Below are positions 12,001 through 25,548 of a stretch of DNA of 64,000 nt, in pieces. Position numbers and translations under genes: made by a program. This stretch comes from Edaphochlamys debaryana. Lineage: Eukaryota; Chlorophyta; Chlorophyceae; Chlamydomonadales. The stretch covers positions 1,302,001-1,366,000 of the forward strand of contig JAEHOE010000010.1 in NCBI GenBank assembly GCA_016858145.1. The letters are read 5' to 3'. The notes under the pieces are model-generated. The model searched no databases, was not told where the DNA came from, and saw nothing but the letters and a program-made list of their open reading frames with translations. Position 1 is the stretch's first letter. The number at the start of each line of letters is the position of its first letter.

Positions 12001-15000
12001 TATCAGCGGCGCCAACCGCTGGGCCAGGCGGCTCTGGTCCGCCCCCGGACCCCCAGCACCTCGGGGAGCCCACGGAGGCGTCAGCGTCAGGTATCAGCGG
12101 CGCCAACCGCTGGGCCTAGGCGGCTCTGGTCCGCCCCCGGACCCCCAGCACCTCGGGGAGCCCACGGAGGCGTCAGCGTCAGTTATCAGCGGCGCCAACC
12201 GCTGGGCCAGGCGGCTCTGGTCCGCCCCCGGACCCCCAGCACCCCGGGGAGCCCACGGAGGCGTCAGCGTCAGGTATCAGCGGCGCCAACCGCTGGGCCA
12301 GGCGGCTCTGGTCCGCCCCCGGACCCCCAGCACCCTCGGGGAGCCCACGGAGGCGTCAGCGTCAGTTATCAGCGGCGCCAACCGCTGGGCCAGGCGGCTC
12401 TGGTCCGCCCCCGGACCCCCAGCACCTCGGGGAGCCCACGGAGGCGTCAGCGTCAGGTATCAGCGGCGCCAACCGCTGGGCCAGGCGGCTCTGGTCCGCC
12501 CCCGGACCCCCAGCACCCCGGGGAGCCCACGGAGGCGTCAGCGTCAGGTATCAGCGGCGCCAACCGCTGGGCTAGGCGGCTCTGGTCCGCCCCCGGACCC
12601 CCAGCACCTCGGGGAGCCCACGGAGGCGTCAGCGTCAGTTATCAGCGGCGCCAACCGCTGGGCCAGGCGGCTCTGGTCCGCCCCCGGACCCCCAGCACCC
12701 CGGGGAGCCCACGGAGGCGTCAGCGTCAGGTATCAGCGGCGCCAACCGCTGGGCCAGGCGGCTCTGGTCCGCCCCCGGACCCCCAGCACCCCGGGGAGCC
12801 CACGGAGGCGTCAGCGTCAGGTATCAGCGGCGCCAACCGCTGGGCCAGGCGGCTCTGGTCCGCCCCCGGACCCCCAGCACCTCGGGGAGCCCACGGAGGC
12901 GTCAGCGTCAGTATCAGCGGCGCCAACCGCTGGGCCAGGCGGCTCTGGTCCGCCCCCGGACCCCCAGCACCTCGGGGAGCCCACGGAGGCGTCAGCGTCA
13001 GGTATCAGCGGCGCCAACCGCTGGGCCAGGCGGCTCTGGTCCGCCCCCGGACCCCCAGCACCCCGGGGAGCCCACGGAGGCGTCAGCGTCAGGTATCAGC
13101 GGCGCCAACCGCTGGGCCAGGCGGCTCTGGTCCGCCCCCGGACCCCCAGCACCCTCGGGGAGCCCACGGAGGCGTCAGCGTCAGGTATCAGCGGCGCCAA
13201 CCGCTGGGCCTAGGCGGCTCTGGTCCGCCCCCGGACCCCCAGCACCCCGGGGAGCCCACGGAGGCGTCAGCGTCAGGTATCAGCGGCGCCAACCGCTGGG
13301 CCAGGCGGCTCTGGTCCGCCCCCGGACCCCCAGCACCTCGGGGAGCCCACGGAGGCGTCAGCGTCAGTTATCAGCGGCGCCAACCGCTGGGCCAGGCGGC
13401 TCTGGTCCGCCCCCGGACCCCCAGCACCTCGGGGAGCCCACGGAGGCGTCAGCGTCAGGTATCAGCGGCGCCAACCGCTGGGCCAGGCGGCTCTGGTCCG
13501 CCCCCGGACCCCCAGCACCCCGGGGAGCCCACGGAGGCGTCAGCGTCAGGTATCAGCGGCGCCAACCGCTGGGCCTAGGCGGCTCTGGTCCGCCCCCGGA
13601 CCCCCAGCACCCTCGGGGAGCCCACGGAGGCGTCAGCGTCAGTTATCAGCGGCGCCAACCGCTGGGCCAGGCGGCTCTGGTCCGCCCCCGGACCCCCAGC
13701 ACCCCGGGGAGCCCACGGAGGCGTCAGCGTCAGGTATCAGCGGCGCCAACCGCTGGGCCAGGCGGCTCTGGTCCGCCCCCGGACCCCCAGCACCCCGGGG
13801 AGCCCACGGAGGCGTCAGCGTCAGGTATCAGCGGCGCCAACCGCTGGGCCAGGCGGCTCTGGTCCGCCCCCGGACCCCCAGCACCCCGGGGAGCCCACGG
13901 AGGCGTCAGCGTCAGTTATCAGCGGCGCCAACCGCTGGGCCAGGCGGCTCTGGTCCGCCCCCGGACCCCCAGCACCCCGGGGAGCCCACGGAGGCGTCAG
14001 CGTCAGGTATCAGCGGCGCCAACCGCTGGGCTAGGCGGCTCTGGTCCGCCCCCGGACCCCCAGCACCTCGGGGAGCCCACGGAGGCGTCAGCGTCAGGTA
14101 TCAGCGGCGCCAACCGCTGGGCCAGGCGGCTCTGGTCCGCCCCCGGACCCCCAGCACCCCGGGGAGCCCACGGAGGCGTCAGCGTCAGGTATCAGCGGCG
14201 CCAACCGCTGGGCCAGGCGGCTCTGGTCCGCCCCCGGACCCCCAGCACCCCGGGGAGCCCACGGAGGCGTCAGCGTCAGGTATCAGCGGCGCCAACCGCT
14301 GGGCCAGGCGGCTCTGGTCCGCCCCCGGACCCCCAGCACCTCGGGGAGCCCACGGAGGCGTCAGCGTCAGGTATCAGCGGCGCCAACCGCTGGGCCAGGC
14401 GGCTCTGGTCCGCCCCCGGACCCCCAGCACCCCGGGGAGCCCACGGAGGCGTCAGCGTCAGTTATCAGCGGCGCCAACCGCTGGGCCAGGCGGCTCTGGT
14501 CCGCCCCCGGACCCCCAGCACCCCGGGGAGCCCACGGAGGCGTCAGCGTCAGGTATCAGCGGCGCCAACCGCTGGGCCAGGCGGCTCTGGTCCGCCCCCG
14601 GACCCCCAGCACCCCGGGGAGCCCACGGAGGCGTCAGCGTCAGTTATCAGCGGCGCCAACCGCTGGGCCAGGCGGCTCTGGTCCGCCCCCGGACCCCCAG
14701 CACCCCGGGGAGCCCACGGAGGCGTCAGCGTCAGGTATCAGCGGCGCCAACCGCTGGGCCAGGCGGCTCTGGTCCGCCCCCGGACCCCCAGCACCTCGGG
14801 GAGCCCACGGAGGCGTCAGCGTCAGGTATCAGCGGCGCCAACCGCTGGGCCAGGCGGCTCTGGTCCGCCCCCGGACCCCCAGCACCCCGGGGAGCCCACG
14901 GAGGCGTCAGCGTCAGGTATCAGCGGCGCCAACCGCTGGGCCAGGCGGCTCTGGTCCGCCCCCGGACCCCCAGCACCTCGGGGAGCCCACGGAGGCGTCA

Positions 15001-18000
15001 GCGTCAGGTATCAGCGGCGCCAACCGCTGGGCCAGGCGGCTCTGGTCCGCCCCCGGACCCCCAGCACCTCGGGGAGCCCACGGAGGCGTCAGCGTCAGGT
15101 ATCAGCGGCGCCAACCGCTGGGCTAGGCGGCTCTGGTCCGCCCCCGGACCCCCAGCACCCTCGGGGAGCCCACGGAGGCGTCAGCGTCAGTTATCAGCGG
15201 CGCCAACCGCTGGGCCAGGCGGCTCTGGTCCGCCCCCGGACCCCCAGCACCCCGGGGAGCCCACGGAGGCGTCAGCGTCAGGTATCAGCGGCGCCAACCG
15301 CTGGGCCAGGCGGCTCTGGTCCGCCCCCGGACCCCCAGCACCCCGGGGAGCCCACGGAGGCGTCAGCGTCAGGTATCAGCGGCGCCAACCGCTGGGCCAG
15401 GCGGCTCTGGTCCGCCCCCGGACCCCCAGCACCCCGGGGAGCCCACGGAGGCGTCAGCGTCAGGTATCAGCGGCGCCAACCGCTGGGCCAGGCGGCTCTG
15501 GTCCGCCCCCGGACCCCCAGCACCCCGGGGAGCCCACGGAGGCGTCAGCGTCAGGTATCAGCGGCGCCAACCGCTGGGCCAGGCGGCTCTGGTCCGCCCC
15601 CGGACCCCCAGCACCTCGGGGAGCCCACGGAGGCGTCAGCGTCAGTTATCAGCGGCGCCAACCGCTGGGCCTAGGCGGCTCTGGTCCGCCCCCGGACCCC
15701 CAGCACCCCGGGGAGCCCACGGAGGCGTCAGCGTCAGGTATCAGCGGCGCCAACCGCTGGGCCAGGCGGCTCTGGTCCGCCCCCGGACCCCCAGCACCCC
15801 GGGGAGCCCACGGAGGCGTCAGCGTCAGGTATCAGCGGCGCCAACCGCTGGGCCAGGCGGCTCTGGTCCGCCCCCGGACCCCCAGCACCTCGGGGAGCCC
15901 ACGGAGGCGTCAGCGTCAGGTATCAGCGGCGCCAACCGCTGGGCTAGGCGGCTCTGGTCCGCCCCCGGACCCCCAGCACCCCGGGGAGCCCACGGAGGCG
16001 TCAGCGTCAGGTATCAGCGGCGCCAACCGCTGGGCCAGGCGGCTCTGGTCCGCCCCCGGACCCCCAGCACCCCGGGGAGCCCACGGAGGCGTCAGCGTCA
16101 GTTATCAGCGGCGCCAACCGCTGGGCTAGGCGGCTCTGGTCCGCCCCCGGACCCCCAGCACCTCGGGGAGCCCACGGAGGCGTCAGCGTCAGGTATCAGC
16201 GGCGCCAACCGCTGGGCCAGGCGGCTCTGGTCCGCCCCCGGACCCCCAGCACCCGGGGAGCCCACGGAGGCGTCAGCGTCAGGTATCAGCGGCGCCAACC
16301 GCTGGGCCAGGCGGCTCTGGTCCGCCCCCGGACCCCCAGCACCCGGGGAGCCCACGGAGGCGTCAGCGTCAGGTATCAGCGGCGCCAACCGCTGGGCCTA
16401 GGCGGCTCTGGTCCGCCCCCGGACCCCCAGCACCCGGGGAGCCCACGGAGGCGTCAGCGTCAGGTATCAGCGGCGCCAACCGCTGGGCCAGGCGGCTCTG
16501 GTCCGCCCCCGGACCCCCAGCACCCCGGGGAGCCCACGGAGGCGTCAGCGTCAGGTATCAGCGGCGCCAACCGCTGGGCCAGGCGGCTCTGGTCCGCCCC
16601 CGGACCCCCAGCACCCCGGGGAGCCCACGGAGGCGTCAGCGTCAGGTATCAGCGGCGCCAACCGCTGGGCCAGGCGGCTCTGGTCCGCCCCCGGACCCCC
16701 AGCACCCCGGGGAGCCCACGGAGGCGTCAGCGTCAGGTATCAGCGGCGCCAACCGCTGGGCCAGGCGGCTCTGGTCCGCCCCCGGACCCCCAGCACCCCG
16801 GGGAGCCCACGGAGGCGTCAGCGTCAGTTATCAGCGGCGCCAACCGCTGGGCCAGGCGGCTCTGGTCCGCCCCCGGACCCCCAGCACCCCGGGGAGCCCA
16901 CGGAGGCGTCAGCGTCAGGTATCAGCGGCGCCAACCGCTGGGCCAGGCGGCTCTGGTCCGCCCCCGGACCCCCAGCACCTCGGGGAGCCCACGGAGGCGT
17001 CAGCGTCAGGTATCAGCGGCGCCAACCGCTGGGCTAGGCGGCTCTGGTCCGCCCCCGGACCCCCAGCACCCGGGGAGCCCACGGAGGCGTCAGCGTCAGT
17101 TATCAGCGGCGCCAACCGCTGGGCCAGGCGGCTCTGGTCCGCCCCCGGACCCCCAGCACCCCGGGGAGCCCACGGAGGCGTCAGCGTCAGGTATCAGCGG
17201 CGCCAACCGCTGGGCCAGGCGGCTCTGGTCCGCCCCCGGACCCCCAGCACCCCGGGGAGCCCACGGAGGCGTCAGCGTCAGGTATCAGCGGCGCCAACCG
17301 CTGGGCCAGGCGGCTCTGGTCCGCCCCCGGACCCCCAGCACCCCGGGGAGCCCACGGAGGCGTCAGCGTCAGGTATCAGCGGCGCCAACCGCTGGGCCAG
17401 GCGGCTCTGGTCCGCCCCCGGACCCCCAGCACCCCGGGGAGCCCACGGAGGCGTCAGCGTCAGGTATCAGCGGCGCCAACCGCTGGGCCAGGCGGCTCTG
17501 GTCCGCCCCCGGACCCCCAGCACCCCGGGGAGCCCACGGAGGCGTCAGCGTCAGGTATCAGCGGCGCCAACCGCTGGGCCAGGCGGCTCTGGTCCGCCCC
17601 CGGACCCCCAGCACCCCGGGGAGCCCACGGAGGCGTCAGCGTCAGGTATCAGCGGCGCCAACCGCTGGGCCAGGCGGCTCTGGTCCGCCCCCGGACCCCC
17701 AGCACCTCGGGGAGCCCACGGAGGCGTCAGCGTCAGGTATCAGCGGCGCCAACCGCTGGGCTAGGCGGCTCTGGTCCGCCCCCGGACCCCCAGCACCCCG
17801 GGGAGCCCACGGAGGCGTCAGCGTCAGGTATCAGCGGCGCCAACCGCTGGGCCAGGCGGCTCTGGTCCGCCCCCGGACCCCCAGCACCCCGGGGAGCCCA
17901 CGGAGGCGTCAGCGTCAGGTATCAGCGGCGCCAACCGCTGGGCCAGGCGGCTCTGGTCCGCCCCCGGACCCCCAGCACCCCGGGGAGCCCACGGAGGCGT

Positions 18001-21000
18001 CAGCGTCAGGTATCAGCGGCGCCAACCGCTGGGCCAGGCGGCTCTGGTCCGCCCCCGGACCCCCAGCACCTCGGGGAGCCCACGGAGGCGTCAGCGTCAG
18101 GTATCAGCGGCGCCAACCGCTGGGCCAGGCGGCTCTGGTCCGCCCCCGGACCCCCAGCACCCCGGGGAGCCCACGGAGGCGTCAGCGTCAGTTATCAGCG
18201 GCGCCAACCGCTGGGCCAGGCGGCTCTGGTCCGCCCCCGGACCCCCAGCACCTCGGGGAGCCCACGGAGGCGTCAGCGTCAGGTATCAGCGGCGCCAACC
18301 GCTGGGCCAGGCGGCTCTGGTCCGCCCCCGGACCCCCAGCACCCCGGGGAGCCCACGGAGGCGTCAGCGTCAGGTATCAGCGGCGCCAACCGCTGGGCCA
18401 GGCGGCTCTGGTCCGCCCCCGGACCCCCAGCACCCCGGGGAGCCCACGGAGGCGTCAGCGTCAGGTATCAGCGGCGCCAACCGCTGGGCCAGGCGGCTCT
18501 GGTCCGCCCCCGGACCCCCAGCACCCCGGGGAGCCCACGGAGGCGTCAGCGTCAGGTATCAGCGGCGCCAACCGCTGGGCCTAGGCGGCTCTGGTCCGCC
18601 CCCGGACCCCCAGCACCTCGGGGAGCCCACGGAGGCGTCAGCGTCAGTTATCAGCGGCGCCAACCGCTGGGCCAGGCGGCTCTGGTCCGCCCCCGGACCC
18701 CCAGCACCTCGGGGAGCCCACGGAGGCGTCAGCGTCAGTTATCAGCGGCGCCAACCGCTGGGCCAGGCGGCTCTGGTCCGCCCCCGGACCCCCAGCACCC
18801 GGGGAGCCCACGGAGGCGTCAGCGTCAGGTATCAGCGGCGCCAACCGCTGGGCCAGGCGGCTCTGGTCCGCCCCCGGACCCCCAGCACCCCGGGGAGCCC
18901 ACGGAGGCGTCAGCGTCAGGTATCAGCGGCGCCAACCGCTGGGCCAGGCGGCTCTGGTCCGCCCCCGGACCCCCAGCACCCCGGGGAGCCCACGGAGGCG
19001 TCAGCGTCAGTTATCAGCGGCGCCAACCGCTGGGCCAGGCGGCTCTGGTCCGCCCCCGGACCCCCAGCACCCCGGGGAGCCCACGGAGGCGTCAGCGTCA
19101 GGTATCAGCGGCGCCAACCGCTGGGCCAGGCGGCTCTGGTCCGCCCCCGGACCCCCAGCACCCCGGGGAGCCCACGGAGGCGTCAGCGTCAGGTATCAGC
19201 GGCGCCAACCGCTGGGCTAGGCGGCTCTGGTCCGCCCCCGGACCCCCAGCACCCCGGGGAGCCCACGGAGGCGTCAGCGTCAGTTATCAGCGGCGCCAAC
19301 CGCTGGGCCAGGCGGCTCTGGTCCGCCCCCGGACCCCCAGCACCCCGGGGAGCCCACGGAGGCGTCAGCGTCAGGTATCAGCGGCGCCAACCGCTGGGCC
19401 AGGCGGCTCTGGTCCGCCCCCGGACCCCCAGCACCCTCGGGGAGCCCACGGAGGCGTCAGCGTCAGTTATCAGCGGCGCCAACCGCTGGGCCAGGCGGCT
19501 CTGGTCCGCCCCCGGACCCCCAGCACCCTCGGGGAGCCCACGGAGGCGTCAGCGTCAGTTATCAGCGGCGCCAACCGCTGGGCCTAGGCGGCTCTGGTCC
19601 GCCCCCGGACCCCCAGCACCCCGGGGAGCCCACGGAGGCGTCAGCGTCAGGTATCAGCGGCGCCAACCGCTGGGCCTAGGCGGCTCTGGTCCGCCCCCGG
19701 ACCCCCAGCACCCGGGGAGCCCACGGAGGCGTCAGCGTCAGGTATCAGCGGCGCCAACCGCTGGGCCAGGCGGCTCTGGTCCGCCCCCGGACCCCCAGCA
19801 CCCCGGGGAGCCCACGGAGGCGTCAGCGTCAGGTATCAGCGGCGCCAACCGCTGGGCCAGGCGGCTCTGGTCCGCCCCCGGACCCCCAGCACCCCGGGGA
19901 GCCCACGGAGGCGTCAGCGTCAGGTATCAGCGGCGCCAACCGCTGGGCCAGGCGGCTCTGGTCCGCCCCCGGACCCCCAGCACCTCGGGGAGCCCACGGA
20001 GGCGTCAGCGTCAGGTATCAGCGGCGCCAACCGCTGGGCCAGGCGGCTCTGGTCCGCCCCCGGACCCCCAGCACCTCGGGGAGCCCACGGAGGCGTCAGC
20101 GTCAGGTATCAGCGGCGCCAACCGCTGGGCCAGGCGGCTCTGGTCCGCCCCCGGACCCCCAGCACCCCGGGGAGCCCACGGAGGCGTCAGCGTCAGGTAT
20201 CAGCGGCGCCAACCGCTGGGCTAGGCGGCTCTGGTCCGCCCCCGGACCCCCAGCACCTCGGGGAGCCCACGGAGGCGTCAGCGTCAGTTATCAGCGGCGC
20301 CAACCGCTGGGCCAGGCGGCTCTGGTCCGCCCCCGGACCCCCAGCACCTCGGGGAGCCCACGGAGGCGTCAGCGTCAGGTATCAGCGGCGCCAACCGCTG
20401 GGCCAGGCGGCTCTGGTCCGCCCCCGGACCCCCAGCACCCCGGGGAGCCCACGGAGGCGTCAGCGTCAGGTATCAGCGGCGCCAACCGCTGGGCCAGGCG
20501 GCTCTGGTCCGCCCCCGGACCCCCAGCACCCGGGGAGCCCACGGAGGCGTCAGCGTCAGGTATCAGCGGCGCCAACCGCTGGGCTAGGCGGCTCTGGTCC
20601 GCCCCCGGACCCCCAGCACCCCGGGGAGCCCACGGAGGCGTCAGCGTCAGTTATCAGCGGCGCCAACCGCTGGGCTAGGCGGCTCTGGTCCGCCCCCGGA
20701 CCCCCAGCACCCCGGGGAGCCCACGGAGGCGTCAGCGTCAGGTATCAGCGGCGCCAACCGCTGGGCCAGGCGGCTCTGGTCCGCCCCCGGACCCCCAGCA
20801 CCCCGGGGAGCCCACGGAGGCGTCAGCGTCAGTTATCAGCGGCAGCCAACCGCTGGGCCAGGCGGCTCTGGTCCGCCCCCGGACCCCCAGCACCCCGGGG
20901 AGCCCACGGAGGCGTCAGCGTCAGGTATCAGCGGCGCCAACCGCTGGGCCAGGCGGCTCTGGTCCGCCCCCGGACCCCCAGCACCCCGGGGAGCCCACGG

Positions 21001-23546
21001 AGGCGTCAGCGTCAGGTATCAGCGGCGCCAACCGCTGGGCTAGGCGGCTCTGGTCCGCCCCCGGACCCCCAGCACCTCGGGGAGCCCACGGAGGCGTCAG
21101 CGTCAGGTATCAGCGGCGCCAACCGCTGGGCTAGGCGGCTCTGGTCCGCCCCCGGACCCCCAGCACCCCGGGGAGCCCACGGAGGCGTCAGCGTCAGGTA
21201 TCAGCGGCGCCAACCGCTGGGCCAGGCGGCTCTGGTCCGCCCCCGGACCCCCAGCACCTCGGGGAGCCCACGGAGGCGTCAGCGTCAGGTATCAGCGGCG
21301 CCAACCGCTGGGCCAGGCGGCTCTGGTCCGCCCCCGGACCCCCAGCACCTCGGGGAGCCCACGGAGGCGTCAGCGTCAGGTATCAGCGGCGCCAACCGCT
21401 GGGCCAGGCGGCTCTGGTCCGCCCCCGGACCCCCAGCACCCCGGGGAGCCCACGGAGGCGTCAGCGTCAGTTATCAGCGGCACCAACCGCTGGGCCAGGC
21501 GGCTCTGGTCCGCCCCCGGACCCCCAGCACCCCGGGGAGCCCACGGAGGCGTCAGCGTCAGGTATCAGCGGCGCCAACCGCTGGGCCAGGCGGCTCTGGT
21601 CCGCCCCCGGACCCCCAGCACCTCGGGGAGCCCACGGAGGCGTCAGCGTCAGGTATCAGCGGCGCCAACCGCTGGGCTAGGCGGCTCTGGTCCGCCCCCG
21701 GACCCCCAGCACCTCGGGGAGCCCACGGAGGCGTCAGCGTCAGGTATCAGCGGCGCCAACCGCTGGGCTAGGCGGCTCTGGTCCGCCCCCGGACCCCCAG
21801 CACCCCGGGGAGCCCACGGAGGCGTCAGCGTCAGTTATCAGCGGCGCCAACCGCTGGGCCAGGCGGCTCTGGTCCGCCCCCGGACCCCCAGCACCCCGGG
21901 GAGCCCACGGAGGCGTCAGCGTCAGGTATCAGCGGCGCCAACCGGCTGGGCCAGGCGGCTCTGGTCCGCCCCCGGACCCCCAGCACCCCGGGGAGCCCAC
22001 GGAGGCGTCAGCGTCAGTTATCAGCGGCGCCAACCGCTGGGCCAGGCGGCTCTGGTCCGCCCCCGGACCCCCAGCACCCCGGGGAGCCCACGGAGGCGTC
22101 AGCGTCAGTTATCAGCGGCAGCCAACCGCTGGGCCAGGCGGCTCTGGTCCGCCCCCGGACCCCCAGCACCCCGGGGAGCCCACGGAGGCGTCAGCGTCAG
22201 TTATCAGCGGCGCCAACCGCTGGGCTAGGCGGCTCTGGTCCGCCCCCGGACCCCCAGCACCCGGGGAGCCCACGGAGGCGTCAGCGTCAGGTATCAGCGG
22301 CGCCAACCGCTGGGCCAGGCGGCTCTGGTCCGCCCCCGGACCCCCAGCACCCCGGGGAGCCCACGGAGGCGTCAGCGTCAGTTATCAGCGGCGCCAACCG
22401 CTGGGCTAGGCGGCTCTGGTCCGCCCCCGGACCCCCAGCACCCCGGGGAGCCCACGGAGGCGTCAGCGTCAGGTATCAGCGGCACCAACCGCTGGGCTAG
22501 GCGGCTCTGGTCCGCCCCCGGACCCCCAGCACCCCGGGGAGCCCACGGAGGCGTCAGCGTCAGGTATCAGCGGCACCAACCGCTGGGCTAGGCGGCTCTG
22601 GTCCGCCCCCGGACCCCCAGCACCCCGGGGAGCCCACGGAGGCGTCAGCGTCAGGTATCAGCGGCGCCAACCGCTGGGCTAGGCGGCTCTGGTCCGCCCC
22701 CGGACCCCCAGCACCTCGGGGAGCCCCCGGAGGCGTCAGCGTCAGTTATCAGCGGCGCCAACCGCTGGGCTAGGCGGCTCTGGTCCGCCCCCGGACCCCC
22801 AGCACCCCGGGGAGCCCATGGAGGCGTCAGCGTCAGGTATCAGCGGCACCAACCGCTGGGCTAGGCGGCTCTGGTCCGCCCCCGGACCCCCAGCACCCCG
22901 GGGAGCCCACGGAGGCGTCAGCGTCAGGTATCAGCGGCGCCAACCGCTGGGCCAGGCGGCTCTGGTCCGCCCCCGGACCCCCAGCACCCCGGGGAGCCCA
23001 CGGAGGCGTCAGCGTCAGGTATCAGCGGCACCAACCGCTGGGCCAGGCGGCTCTGGTCCGCCCCCGGACCCCCAGCACCCCGGGGAGCCCACGGAGGCGT
23101 CAGCGTCAGTTATCAGCGGCGCCAACCGCTGGGCCAGGCGGCTCTGGTCCGCCCCCGGACCCCCAGCACCCCGGGGAGCCCACGGAGGCGTCAGCGTCAG
23201 GTATCAGCGGCGCCAACCGCTGGGCTAGGCGGCTCTGGTCCGCCCCCGGACCCCCAGCACCTCGGGGAGCCCACGGAGGCGTCAGCGTCAGGTATCAGCG
23301 GCGCCAACCGCTGGGCTAGGCGGCTCTGGTCCGCCCCCGGACCCCCAGCACCCCGGGGAGCCCACGGAGGCGTCAGCGTCAGGTATCAGCGGCGCCAACG
23401 GCTGGGCTAGGCGGCTCTGGTCCGCCCCCGGACCCCCAGCACCCCGGGGAGCCCACGGAGGCGTCAGCGTCAGTTATCAGCGGCGCCAACCGGCTGGGCT
23501 AGGCGGCTCTGGTCCGCCCCCGGACCCCCAGCACCCCGGGGAGCCC

Positions 23547-25548
23547 ATGGAGGCGTCAGCGTCAGGTATCAGCGGCGCCAACCGCTGGGCTAGGCGGCTC
23601 TGGTCCGCCCCCGGACCCCCAGCACCCCGGGGAGCCCACGGAGGCGTCAGCGTCAGTTATCAGCGGCGCCAACCGCTGGGCTAGGCGGCTCTGGTCCGCC
23701 CCCGGACCCCCAGCACCCCGGGGAGCCCACGGAGGCGTCAGCGTCAGGTATCAGCGGCGCCAACCGCTGGGCCAGGCGGCTCTGGTCCGCCCCCGGACCC
23801 CCAGCACCCCGGGGAGCCCACGGAGGCGTCAGCGTCAGTTATCAGCGGCGCCAACGGCTGGGCTAGGCGGCTCTGGTCCGCCCCCGGACCCCCAGCACCC
23901 CGGGGAGCCCATGGAGGCGTCAGCGTCAGGTATCAGCGGCGCCAACCGCTGGGCTAGGCGGCTCTGGTCCGCCCCCGGACCCCCAGCACCCCGGGGAGCC
24001 CACGGAGGCGTCAGCGTCAGTTATCAGCGGCGCCAACCGCTGGGCTAGGCGGCTCTGGTCCGCCCCCGGACCCCCAGCACCCCGGGGAGCCCACGGAGGC
24101 GTCAGCGTCAGGTATCAGCGGCGCCAACCGCTGGGCCAGGCGGCTCTGGTCCGCCCCCGGACCCCCAGCACCCCGGGGAGCCCACGGAGGCGTCAGCGTC
24201 AGTTATCAGCGGCGCCAACGGCTGGGCTAGGCGGCTCTGGTCCGCCCCCGGACCCCCAGCACCCCGGGGAGCCCCCGGAGGCGTCAGCGTCAGTTATCAG
24301 CGGCGCCAACCGCTGGGCTAGGCGGCTCTGGTCCGCCCCCGGACCCCAAGCACCTCGGGGAGCCCACGGAGGCGTCAGCGTCAGTTATCAGCGGCGCCAA
24401 CCGCTGGGCTAGGCGGCTCTGGTCCGCCCCCGGACCCCCAGCACCCCGGGGAGCCCATGGAGGCGTCAGCGTCAGGTATCAGCGGCACCAACCGCTGGGC
24501 TAGGCGGCTCTGGTCCGCCCCCGGACCCCCAGCACCCCGGGGAGCCCACGGAGGCGTCAGCGTCAGTTATCAGCGGCACCAACCGCTGGGCCAGGCGGCT
24601 CGGGTCCGCCCCCGGACCCCCAGCACCTCGGGGAGCCCCCGGAGGCGTCAGCGTCAGTTATCAGCGGCGCCAACCGCTGGGCTAGGCGGCTCTGGTCCGC
24701 CCCCGGACCCCCAGCACCCCGGGGAGCCCACGGAGGCGTCAGCGTCAGTTATCAGCGGCGCCAACCGCTGGGCCAGGCGGCTCTGGTCCGCCCCCGGACC
24801 CCCAGCACCCCGGGGAGCCCATGGAGGCGTCAGCGTCAGGTATCAGCGGCACCAACCGCTGGGCCAGGCGGCTCTGGTCCGCCCCCGGACCCCCAGCACC
24901 CCGGGGAGCCCACGGAGGCGTCAGCGTCAGGTATCAGCGGCGCCAACCGCTGGGCCAGGCGGCTCGGGTCCGCCCCCGGACCCCCAGCACCTCGAGGAGC
25001 CCCCGGAGGCGTCAGCGTCAGGTATCAGCGGCGCCAACCGCTGGGCTAGGCGGCTCTGGTCCGCCCCCGGACCCCCAGCGACCCGGGGAGCCCACGGAGG
25101 CGTCAGCGTCAATTATCAGCGGCGCCAACCGCTGGGCCAGGCGGCTCTGGTCCGCCCCCGGACCCCCAGCACCCCGGGGAGCCCATGGAGGCGTCAGCGT
25201 CAGGTATCAGCGGCACCAACCGCTGGGCCAGGCGGCTCTGGTCCGCCCCCGGACCCCCAGCACCCCGGGGAGCCCACGGAGGCGTCAGCGTCAGGTATCA
25301 GCGGCGCCAACCGCTGGGCCAGGCGGCTCTGGTCCGCCCCCGGACCCCCAGCACCCCGGGGAGCCCACGGAGGCGTCAGCGTCAGGTATCAGCGGCGCCA
25401 ACCGCTGGGCTAGGCGGCTCTGGTCCGCCCCCGGACCCCCAGCACCTCGGGGAGCCCATGGAGGCGTCAGCGTCAGGTATCAGCGGCGCCAACCGCTGGG
25501 CCAGGCGGCTCTGGTCCGCCCCCGGACCCCCAGCACCCCGGGGAGCCC
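23547..25548. repeat. higher-order structure in the satellite (364-bp, 4-unit period)
   Basis: Units carrying the catgg variant recur exactly 364 bp apart: 23,547 and 23,911, then 24,457, 24,821 and 25,185. Blocks 23,547-23,910 and 23,911-24,274 also agree in the order of the gtatc/ttatc, ccagg/ctagg and acggct variants, so the period is a true four-unit higher-order repeat. Duplication of multi-unit blocks by unequal exchange explains this. Between about 4.3 and 22.8 kb the catgg variant is absent. Confidence 0.75.
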
